Shown in pieces: positions 57,750 to 64,000 of a stretch of DNA of 64,000 bases. Source of the stretch: Hymenobacter cyanobacteriorum. Its GTDB lineage: Bacteria > Bacteroidota > Bacteroidia > Cytophagales > Hymenobacteraceae. The notes under the pieces were generated by a model. It searched no databases. It saw nothing but the letters and a program-made list of their open reading frames with translations, and had not been told where the DNA came from. The DNA lies in contig NZ_JALBGC010000004.1 in the NCBI RefSeq assembly GCF_022631375.1, positions 186,001 to 250,000 of the forward strand, in the 5' to 3' direction. Position numbers and translations under genes: made by a program. The first letter of the stretch is position 1. Each line of letters begins with the position of its first letter.

Positions 57750-58394
57750 ATGAGCGATTCCCCCGAACGGGTTAAACTGAGCAAAGAGGAGAAGGACCGG
57801 CGCTTCCAGGCCGAGCTTATGCCCGTGCTCGACCCGCTCTACAACTTTGCCTATCGCCTCACCCTCGACGAGGACGATGCCAACGACCTGGTGCAGGAAA
57901 CCTACCTCAAGGCGTACCGCTTTTTCGAGTACTTCGAGCCCGGCACCAACGCCAAGGCCTGGCTTTTCCGCATTCTCAAGAACTCGTTCATCAACGATTT
58001 CCGCAAGAAGAGCAAGCAGCCCGCCAAAGTCGACTACAGCGAGATTGAGGGTTACTACAACCCCGACGACGTGGAAGCCGAAGGCGAAATCGGCGCGTCG
58101 TCGTCCGACATGCGCCAGCAGTCGGCCCGCGACCTCATCGGCGACGAAGTGGCCAGTGCCCTGAATTCTTTGCCCGTCGATTTTCGCACCGTCATCATCC
58201 TCTGCGACCTCGAAGGCTTCACCTACGAGGAAATGGCCAAAGTGCTTGATATTCCGATTGGTACGGTACGTTCGCGCCTGCACCGGGCCCGCAATTTCCT
58301 CAAGGATAAGCTGGAGAAATACGCCCAGTCAATGGGATATGGCAATGATACAATAGACGACGAAACGGAACTAACCGAGGCCGAGAATAATTAA
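57750..58394 (+). CDS. ECF-type RNA polymerase sigma factor
   Basis: 214 residues, ATG at 57750. Region 2 is clear (FAYRLTLDEDDANDLVQETYLKAYRFFEYFEPGTNAKAWLFRILKNSFINDFRK), as is region 4 (ALNSLPVDFRTVIILCDLEGFTYEEMAKVLDIPIGTVRSRLHRARNFLKDKL). A long acidic linker (~YYNPDDVEAEGE) joins them. A predicted anti-sigma factor with a zinc motif follows after 73 bases, the SigR-RsrA/ChrR-like arrangement for oxidative or thiol stress. Confidence 0.93.
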   Translation: MSDSPERVKLSKEEKDRRFQAELMPVLDPLYNFAYRLTLDEDDANDLVQETYLKAYRFFEYFEPGTNAKAWLFRILKNSFINDFRKKSKQPAKVDYSEIEGYYNPDDVEAEGEIGASSSDMRQQSARDLIGDEVASALNSLPVDFRTVIILCDLEGFTYEEMAKVLDIPIGTVRSRLHRARNFLKDKLEKYAQSMGYGNDTIDDETELTEAENN

Positions 58395-58467
58395 CGTCAG
58401 CAGCAAGGCTACCCCGGTAGCTTTGTACATCGTTGTTATTCATTCCTTTCCCTTGTAATTTTCAATT

Positions 58468-58770
58468 ATGGCACAATCTGCTACTACTAAAACCAACATG
58501 TCGGCCCCCGTTGCTCCGGTTCCCCCGAACGATGGCCCCGACTGCGACCGAGTGAATACTGTACTAGACCAACTCATCGATGGCCACGCCGTGACCGAGG
58601 CCGACGAGGATTACCTCTACGACCACGCCACCGACTGCTCGCCCTGCTTCGAAGACCTCGACAAGCAGCGGGTATTCATCAATTTCCTGAACCAGCGCGT
58701 GTCGCGCCGGCCCATTCCGGCCAGTCTGCACCAGTCGATTCTGGCGCGCGTAGGGGCCGAAGTGGTTTAA
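58468..58770 (+). CDS. Zinc-binding anti-sigma factor
   Basis: 100 residues, ATG at 58468; a second ATG is at 58498. YDHATDCSPCFEDLDKQ contains H-x3-C-x2-C, the zinc anti-sigma (ZAS) motif; with an upstream residue as fourth ligand. ZAS proteins release their sigma factor when the thiols are oxidised. It is encoded right after the ECF sigma and its small size fits the RsrA-like class. Binding to that sigma is inferred. Confidence 0.85.
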   Translation: MAQSATTKTNMSAPVAPVPPNDGPDCDRVNTVLDQLIDGHAVTEADEDYLYDHATDCSPCFEDLDKQRVFINFLNQRVSRRPIPASLHQSILARVGAEVV

Positions 58771-58787
58771 TTCCGGCGGCTTCTGGC

Positions 58788-58795
58788 TAGCTTTG
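58788..58795 (+). promoter_or_regulatory. Promoter -7 element of gmk, directly before the start codon
   Basis: TAGCTTTG matches TAnnTTTG and ends four bases before the gmk ATG at 58800, with TTT (58766-58768) in the -33 region. Transcription would start at or near the ATG, so the mRNA is probably leaderless. Confidence 0.55.
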
Positions 58796-58799
58796 CCCG

Positions 58800-59384
58800 A
58801 TGCAAGGCAAAATCATTGTGTTTTCGGCTCCCTCCGGGGCCGGTAAAACCACCATCGTGCACCGCCTCATGGACCGGCTGCCCGAGCTGAGCTTTTCCAT
58901 TTCGGCCTGCACCCGCGACCGCCGCGGGCGCGCCGAAGTCAATGGCAAAGACTATCACTTCATTTCCGTTCAGGACTTCCAGGACAAAATTCGCCACAAC
59001 GAGTTTGTCGAGTGGGAAGAAGTGTACGAAGGTGCCTTCTACGGCACGCTTAAGTCGGAAATCGAGCGCATCTGGGCCGGTGGCAAGCACGCCATCCTCG
59101 ACGTCGACGTGAAAGGCGGCCTCAGCATCAAGGAGTTCTATAAAGACCGCGCACTGGCCATCTTCGTGCGTCCGCCGTCCATCGAAGTCCTCGAGCAGCG
59201 CCTTAACGCCCGCGCCACCGACTCCAAATCCAGCATCTCTTCGCGGATATACAAGGCCAACTTCGAACTCGCGTTCGAAGACCGGTTCGATGTGACTGTC
59301 GTCAACGACAACCTCGACGAAGCCTGCGACCACGCCGAGCGCCTTGTGCGCAATTTCATCAGCGGCGAGCCCTCCATTGTGTAG
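58800..59384 (+). CDS. gmk: Guanylate kinase
   Basis: 194 residues, ATG at 58800. IIVFSAPSGAGKTTIVHRLMDRL is the P-loop of guanylate kinase, with SISACTRDRRGRAEVNGKDYHFIS (GMP-binding) and VEWEEVYEGAFYGTL. It phosphorylates GMP to GDP with ATP. nadD follows after 15 bases in the same direction. Length is normal. Confidence 0.96.
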   Translation: MQGKIIVFSAPSGAGKTTIVHRLMDRLPELSFSISACTRDRRGRAEVNGKDYHFISVQDFQDKIRHNEFVEWEEVYEGAFYGTLKSEIERIWAGGKHAILDVDVKGGLSIKEFYKDRALAIFVRPPSIEVLEQRLNARATDSKSSISSRIYKANFELAFEDRFDVTVVNDNLDEACDHAERLVRNFISGEPSIV

Positions 59385-59399
59385 CTGAACAAGCGTAGC

Positions 59400-59966
59400 A
59401 TGGCAACCCAGCGCATCGGCCTGCTGTTCGGGTCGTTCAACCCTGTGCACACCGGCCACCTCATTCTGGCCGAGCATTTTGCCACGCGCACCGATTTGGC
59501 CGAGGTCTGGTTTGTGGTATCGCCCCACAGCCCCTTCAAGCAAGCCGCCGACCTGCGACCCGACGCCGAGCGCTTGCACCTCGTGCAGCTGGCCATTGCC
59601 GGCAACTCCCGCCTGCGTGCCGAAGACATCGAGTTCAGCCTGCCGCGCCCCAGCTACACCATCGCTACCCTCGACGCCCTGCGTCAGCGCTACGCTGAAG
59701 CTGATTTTGTGCTCCTGATGGGTGCTGACAACCTTCCCGGCCTCCCGCGCTGGCAGGAGGCCGCCCGCCTGCTGGCCGAAATTGACCTCTACGTGTACCC
59801 ACGCCCCGGCTCCCCACTGCCCGATTTGGCTGCCTTTCCCCGCGCCCAAATAATGGCCGCTCCGTTGCTCGACATCTCGGCCACTTACATCCGCGAAAGC
59901 CTACGCGAGGGTCGCAGCATCCGCTACTTAGTGCCTGCCGCCGTCGAAGCCGAATTGCTGAAATAG
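59400..59966 (+). CDS. nadD: Nicotinate-nucleotide adenylyltransferase
   Basis: 188 residues, ATG at 59400. GLLFGSFNPVHTGHLILAE holds the nucleotidyltransferase H-x-G-H site, and SATYIRESLREGRSIRYLVPAAVEAEL the C-terminal ISSTxIR-like site. PSYTIATLDALRQRY and FVLLMGADNLPGLPRWQ are also typical. It makes nicotinate adenine dinucleotide for NAD synthesis. It shares a transcript with gmk. Length is normal. Confidence 0.95.
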   Translation: MATQRIGLLFGSFNPVHTGHLILAEHFATRTDLAEVWFVVSPHSPFKQAADLRPDAERLHLVQLAIAGNSRLRAEDIEFSLPRPSYTIATLDALRQRYAEADFVLLMGADNLPGLPRWQEAARLLAEIDLYVYPRPGSPLPDLAAFPRAQIMAAPLLDISATYIRESLREGRSIRYLVPAAVEAELLK

Positions 59967-60037
59967 CTCTGCGTACCTCGGCGATTTGCTTCTGCGCACC
60001 TCTGCGGTAACTTCCCAAACGAACCCACGCCACAAAA

Positions 60038-60064
60038 AAAGCCCGACGAATTTCGCCGGGCTTT
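60038..60064. terminator. Bidirectional terminator between nadD and frr
   Basis: AAAGCCCG (60038-60045) and CGGGCTTT (60057-60064) pair perfectly, with further A residues to the left. It separates the rightward gmk-nadD and leftward pyrH-frr units. Confidence 0.8.
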
Positions 60065-60085
60065 CTCATTGGTAACAATACCAAA

Positions 60086-60649
60086 TCAAACGGTCATAAT
60101 CTCCGCTTCCTTCTTGCTGAGAACCTTATCTACTTCAGCAATGTAAGTGTCGGTCGTTTTTTGCACCTTCTCCTCGGCGCTCTTCACGGCATCTTCCGAA
60201 GCACCTTCTTTCAGCAGCTTGCGCAGGCTCTCGTTCACATCCTTGCGGATGCCGCGCACGCGCACCTTGCCCGCTTCGGTTTCATTCTTGGCCTGCTTCA
60301 CCAGCTCGCGGCGGCGCTCCTCGGTCATGGCCGGAATGTTCAGGCGCACGCCCTCGGCATCCGACATCGGGTTCAGGCCCAAGTCGCTGTTTTTGATGGC
60401 CTTGGTCACTTCACCAATCATGTTCTTCTCCCAGGGCTTGATGAACAGCGTGCGGGCATCGGGAGCAGTGATGTTGGCAATCTGGCTCACCGGGGTTGAA
60501 GTGCCATAGTAATCCACGCGCAGGCCATCGAGCATCGCCGGCGAGGCCTTGCCAGCCCGGATGCGGCTCATTTCCACGTTCACGTGCGCCAGCGCCTTGG
60601 TCATCGACTCGGCCAGCTCATCAAGGTAAAACTGAATTTCTTCGTCCAT
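60086..60649 (-). CDS. frr: Ribosome recycling factor
   Basis: 187 residues, ATG at 60649. MTKALAHVNVEMSRIRAGKASPAMLDGLRVDYYGTSTPVSQIANIT is the highly conserved first part of RRF, and EERRRELVKQAKNETEAGKVRVRGIRKDVNESLRKL its three-helix-bundle part. It splits post-termination ribosomes with EF-G. It follows pyrH, the common order, with a 99-base gap holding an imperfect inverted repeat of TTGAATG/CATTCAA words (60662-60746). Confidence 0.97.
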   Translation of the reverse strand: MDEEIQFYLDELAESMTKALAHVNVEMSRIRAGKASPAMLDGLRVDYYGTSTPVSQIANITAPDARTLFIKPWEKNMIGEVTKAIKNSDLGLNPMSDAEGVRLNIPAMTEERRRELVKQAKNETEAGKVRVRGIRKDVNESLRKLLKEGASEDAVKSAEEKVQKTTDTYIAEVDKVLSKKEAEIMTV

Positions 60650-60748
60650 CTTTTTCGAAGGGTTGAATTTTGAGGGTTGAATGTTGAATGACGTTGAGTT
60701 GAGGGAGAATCGCTCATTCAGCCCTCAAAACTCAACATTCAAAATTTC

Positions 60749-61552
60749 TTACGCTTGTTCGGGCTGGTTGCCCACTAATGGTTGCAGCAGGCTTTGCGTG
60801 GGGTCGAGGGCAGGCTTGCGGCCGTCGCGGCCCGGGTCGGCGCCACCGGCACTCACCAGTGTGCCCATGGGTTCGCCGTTCAGCAGGCGCTCCAAGTTGC
60901 CAGGCGTGTTCATATCAAACACAATGATGGGCAGGTTATTCTCCTTGCACAGCGTAAAGGCCGTCATGTCCATCACGTTCAGGTTCTTGCTTAGCACCTC
61001 ATCAAACGTGATTTCGGGGTAGCGGGTAGCGGTAGGGTCCTTTTCCGGGTCGGCCGTGTAAATGCCGTCCACGCGCGTCCCCTTCAGCACTACATCGGCC
61101 TCAATCTCAATGGCCCGCAGCGAAGCCGCCGAGTCGGTCGTGAAATACGGCGAGCCAATGCCGGCGCCAAAAATCACCACGCGGCCCTTTTCCAGGTGCC
61201 GCACCGCACGCCGCCGGATATACGGCTCGCACACCCGCTGAATGGTGAGGCCTGAGAGCAGGCGCGTGCTCACTTCCAGCTTCTCCAAGGCACTTTGCAG
61301 CGCCATGGAGTTGATGACCGTGGCCAGCATGCCCATGTAGTCGCCCTGCACACGGTCGAGGCCAAACGCTTCAGCTTGCACACCGCGGTAAATGTTGCCG
61401 CCGCCAATCACGACGGCCACCTGCACGCCCGTGGCGGCCACGGTCTTAATCTCCGAGGCGTACTGCATCAGCCGCTCGGCATCGATGCCGTACTGCTGCT
61501 GGCCCATCAGCGCTTCGCCGCTGAGCTTAAGAAGAATACGATTGTATTTCAA
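60749..61552 (-). CDS. pyrH: UMP kinase
   Basis: 267 residues, ATG at 61552. RILLKLSGEALMG (start of the amino-acid-kinase fold), VVIGGGNIYRG, VVIFGAGIGSPYFTTDSAA and VDGIYTADPEKDP are all typical PyrH motifs. It phosphorylates UMP to UDP. The C-terminal ~30 residues (GGADPGRDGRKPALDPTQSLLQPLV) exceed the usual ~235-240 residue length and may be a lineage-specific tail. In one unit with frr. Confidence 0.96.
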   Translation of the reverse strand: MKYNRILLKLSGEALMGQQQYGIDAERLMQYASEIKTVAATGVQVAVVIGGGNIYRGVQAEAFGLDRVQGDYMGMLATVINSMALQSALEKLEVSTRLLSGLTIQRVCEPYIRRRAVRHLEKGRVVIFGAGIGSPYFTTDSAASLRAIEIEADVVLKGTRVDGIYTADPEKDPTATRYPEITFDEVLSKNLNVMDMTAFTLCKENNLPIIVFDMNTPGNLERLLNGEPMGTLVSAGGADPGRDGRKPALDPTQSLLQPLVGNQPEQA

Positions 61553-61599
61553 GACGTAGGGATTTAGTTAAATCGAATAATGAACACGTTGGCCAGCTG

Positions 61600-62103
61600 C
61601 TAAGCGAATTGCACCAGCACCTGGCCTTTCTGCACGTTGTCGCGCAGTCCCACTTTCAGGCCACTCACGGTGCCATCGGCGGGCGCTTTCAGAATGTTTT
61701 CCATCTTCATAGCTTCCAGCACCAGCAGCGGGTCGCCCTTCTGCACGGCCTGGCCGGGCTGCACCCGAATGTCGACGATGAGTCCCGGCATAGGGGCCTT
61801 CAATTCGTTCACTTTGGTGGCGGTGGCGTTGGCCATGCCCAGGCGTTCAAGTAGCAGGTCGAACCGGTCTTTGGCTTGCAACTCCACCCGCTGGCCGTTT
61901 AGTTTGAGCACAATGTTTTTGGTAGCGTAGTCGGCCTCGACAACCTCCGCAGTAAAGGAGCGACCTTCGTAGAGAATGTGGAACCGCCCGCCGCCCAGGT
62001 CGGCAATGTCCCAGGCAAATGGTTCGTTGTTAAGCGTCACCGCGTCGGAGCCGCGGTAGTCGACTTCCCATTGCTGGTCGGCGCTGGTTTTAATTTGGAA
62101 CAT
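61600..62103 (-). CDS. Biotin carboxyl carrier-like protein
   Basis: 167 residues, ATG at 62103. The C-terminal half is a biotinyl domain: VNELKAPMPGLIVDIRVQPGQAVQKGDPLLVLEAMKMENILKAPADGTVSGL, with the biotin-accepting Lys in EAMKMEN. The N-terminal half (WEVDYRGSDAVTLNNEPFAWDIADLG) is the extra domain found in carrier subunits of acyl-CoA carboxylases of Bacteroidota. It is the carrier of propionyl- or acetyl-type carboxylation; the carboxylase subunits are not in the window. Confidence 0.9.
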   Translation of the reverse strand: MFQIKTSADQQWEVDYRGSDAVTLNNEPFAWDIADLGGGRFHILYEGRSFTAEVVEADYATKNIVLKLNGQRVELQAKDRFDLLLERLGMANATATKVNELKAPMPGLIVDIRVQPGQAVQKGDPLLVLEAMKMENILKAPADGTVSGLKVGLRDNVQKGQVLVQFA

Positions 62104-62199
62104 TCTGGAGGAGTAGGGTGGGAGTAAAGCGGGGTTAAAGGTAGGCCAAATCTCAAATTAATTCGGAAATTGAAACGGTTTTAGCCCGTACTTGTCGGC

Positions 62200-64000
62200 A
62201 TGAAGTATCTGATTCCAGGCCTTACGGGCCTGTTTCTATTTTGCAATACCTGGCTGGCCGATGCCCAATCGAACGGCAAAGGCGCGGTGCGGCCACCCGT
62301 GCACAAAAAGCCCGCGCCCGTGGCCGCCCCTGCGCCCGCCGCGGCCGGCCTCACCGTGCCCTCCTGGCTGCCGGCCGATGCGCCCCTGCACCCAGCCGCC
62401 ACCATCCTCACCGATGTAGTCGACACCAAGCTCGACGTTCGTTTCGACTACAAAAAGCAGCACTTGCTCGGCACGGCCATTCTCACGCTGCGCTCGCACT
62501 TCTACCCGCAAAGCGAATTGACCCTCGATGCCAAAGGCTTCGATATTCAGAAAGTAGAGCTGGTAGGGGAGAAGAAGAAGAGCCTCAACTATAATTATAA
62601 CCGCCGCAAACTCGTCATCGCGCTCGACCATCCGTACCCGCGTAGTACGCCCTACCAGGTGCGCATTGTGTACGTGGCCAAGCCCAACGAGCTGCCGCAG
62701 GGCGGTTCGGCCGCCATCACCAACGACAAGGGCCTATACTTCATCAACCCGTTAGGTGTAGAGAAAAACAAGCCTCGCCAAATCTGGACGCAGGGCGAGA
62801 CCGAATCCAACTCCTGCTGGTTTCCCACCATCGACAAGCCCAACCAGCGAATGACCCAGGAAATCAGCATGACGGTGGAAAGCCAGTTCAAAACGCTTTC
62901 CAACGGCCTACTCACGTCCTCCCATGCAAACCCCGATGGCACCCGCACCGACACCTGGAAGCTGACCGAGCCCCACGCGCCCTACCTTGCCACCATGGTC
63001 GTGGGCGATTTCGCGGTGGTAAGCGACTCCTGGCACGGCAAGCCGCTCGATTATTACGTCGAGCCCCAGTACGCCGGCACCGCCCGCGCCGTGTTCGGCC
63101 ACACGCCCGAAATGCTCGACTTCTTCTCGAAGAAGCTGGGCGTAGAGTTTCCGTGGCCCAAGTATGCCCAGGTGGCCGTGCGCGACTACATCAGCGGGGC
63201 GATGGAGAACACCTCGGCGTCCACCTTCGGCAGCTTCGTGCAGGCCACCAAGCGTGAGCTACGCGATGCCAACTACCAAACCAGCGAGTACGTGGTGGTG
63301 CACGAACTATTTCACCAGTGGTTCGGCGACTATGTCACCTGCGAAAGCTGGGCTAACCTGCCTCTCAACGAGTCCTTCGCCGATTACTCCGAATACCTCT
63401 GGGCCGAGCGCAAGTACGGCGACGACGAAGCCAGCCTCATCCAAGAGCTGAAAATCAACAACTACCTCGAGGAGGCCGTGAACAAGCGCGAGCCACTCAT
63501 TCGCTACCGCTACGTCAACCGCGAAGACATGCTCGACCGCCACTCCTACGACAAGGGCGGGCGCGTGCTGCACATGCTGCGCAAGTACGTGGGTGACGAC
63601 GCTTTCTACGCATCCCTCAACCGCTACCTCACCCAGAATAAGCTCTCCGCCGTCGAAATCTCTAAGCTGCGCGAAGCATTTGAAGAAACCACTGGCGAAG
63701 ACCTGAACTGGTTTTTCGACCAGTGGTTCCTCAAGCGTGGCCACCCCGAACTGCGCATCACCCACACCTACGCCAACGGCCAGGTAGCCCTGCGCGTGCG
63801 GCAGGTGCAGGACACGGTTTTCCAGCCCGTGTACCGTCTACCCGTCAGCGTCGCCGTCTGGACCGGCAGCAATCAGCCCACCGAGCACCGCATCACCATC
63901 ACCAAAGCCGACCAGACCTTCCAGTTGCCCGCCAGCCAGAAGCCTGTGTTGGTAAAATTCGACAACGAAACTCAACTGCTGGCCCAAATAGACGAAGAAC
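62200..64000 (+). CDS. M1-family metallo-aminopeptidase (3' partial)
   Basis: At least 600 residues from the ATG at 62200; the frame is open to the window end. A signal peptide (MKYLIPGLTGLFLFCNTWLADAQ) is followed by a Pro/Ala linker and the M1 N-terminal domain. The exopeptidase motif GAMEN lies at ~334, and VVHELFHQWFGDYVTCESWANLPLNESFADY supplies the HExxH-x18-E zinc site at about 366-389. It removes N-terminal residues from peptides in the periplasm or outside. It is divergent from the biotin-carrier gene. Confidence 0.93.
   Translation, partial: MKYLIPGLTGLFLFCNTWLADAQSNGKGAVRPPVHKKPAPVAAPAPAAAGLTVPSWLPADAPLHPAATILTDVVDTKLDVRFDYKKQHLLGTAILTLRSHFYPQSELTLDAKGFDIQKVELVGEKKKSLNYNYNRRKLVIALDHPYPRSTPYQVRIVYVAKPNELPQGGSAAITNDKGLYFINPLGVEKNKPRQIWTQGETESNSCWFPTIDKPNQRMTQEISMTVESQFKTLSNGLLTSSHANPDGTRTDTWKLTEPHAPYLATMVVGDFAVVSDSWHGKPLDYYVEPQYAGTARAVFGHTPEMLDFFSKKLGVEFPWPKYAQVAVRDYISGAMENTSASTFGSFVQATKRELRDANYQTSEYVVVHELFHQWFGDYVTCESWANLPLNESFADYSEYLWAERKYGDDEASLIQELKINNYLEEAVNKREPLIRYRYVNREDMLDRHSYDKGGRVLHMLRKYVGDDAFYASLNRYLTQNKLSAVEISKLREAFEETTGEDLNWFFDQWFLKRGHPELRITHTYANGQVALRVRQVQDTVFQPVYRLPVSVAVWTGSNQPTEHRITITKADQTFQLPASQKPVLVKFDNETQLLAQIDEE

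Noticed and set aside
1..64000. CRISPR arrays, tRNA, rRNA or tmRNA genes
   Set aside because: I looked for regularly spaced repeats and for tRNA-like ends and found none. A covariance-model scan would be decisive.

Overview
The window looks like a chromosomal segment of a high-GC member of the Bacteroidota, most likely Hymenobacter or a close relative. The evidence is the TAnnTTTG-type promoters, a type IX secretion (T9SS) sorting tail on a secreted protease, LytS/LytTR signalling and the style of the core proteins. The genus is an inference; no rRNA or other marker gene lies in the window. I recognised no tRNA, rRNA, CRISPR array, integrase or transposase.

Left part (1 to about 34.9 kb) is accessory DNA. 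It begins with the tail of a DUF3427 helicase and a toxin-antitoxin-SecB-like chaperone module (1.3-2.8 kb). A leftward phage recombination block follows (3.2-6.7 kb: DUF1508 protein, RecE-like exonuclease, small phage proteins). After a ~1 kb gene-poor gap comes a rightward holin-endolysin pair (7.75-8.5 kb). From 8.85 to 28.6 kb is a dense defence island: a helicase paired with a membrane-anchored double nuclease, AbiE, a PLD nuclease, an HNH nuclease, McrBC, a three-gene DUF262/DUF3696-ATPase/unknown module, and a restriction-modification-like operon led by a LexA-like (XRE-S24) regulator. From 29.2 to 34.7 kb is a leftward phage early/replication operon (Cro-like, HTH, DUF1376-type replication protein, DnaB, cytosine methyltransferase) with a divergent CI-like repressor. 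No terminase, portal, capsid or tail gene is present, so this is a prophage remnant, a phage satellite or a mosaic. Broken copies of the phage dnaB, methyltransferase and an EVE gene inside and beside the island show that it was built by duplication and deletion.

Palindromes with GTTAC/GTAAC half-sites occur at the CI/Cro switch (33.9 kb), before the recombination block (6.8 kb) and before the lysis genes (7.7 kb). They suggest that one repressor controls both ends of the element.

Right part (35 to 64 kb) is ordinary chromosome. A leftward sulfur-oxidation operon (40.8 to 35.0 kb) runs ArsR regulator, TauE/SafE exporter, persulfide dioxygenase-rhodanese, rhodanese, two YeeE/YedE transporters, diheme cytochrome c and DsrE protein. 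Then come an alpha/beta hydrolase, a LytS/LytTR pair, an amidase, an S1/P1 nuclease, a GH43 glycosidase, an outer-membrane protein split by an in-frame stop, a T9SS metalloprotease, two glycosyltransferases, an ECF sigma/anti-sigma pair, and housekeeping genes gmk, nadD, frr, pyrH, a biotin-carrier protein and an M1 aminopeptidase cut by the window end. Several REP-like palindromes lie between these genes.

The best candidates for undescribed biology are the helicase/membrane double-nuclease pair (8.85-12.73 kb), the DUF262-ATPase-unknown trio (20.06-23.71 kb), the LexA-like-controlled methylase/nuclease operon (24.05-28.56 kb) and the toxin-antitoxin-chaperone locus with a terminator hairpin inside the antitoxin gene.
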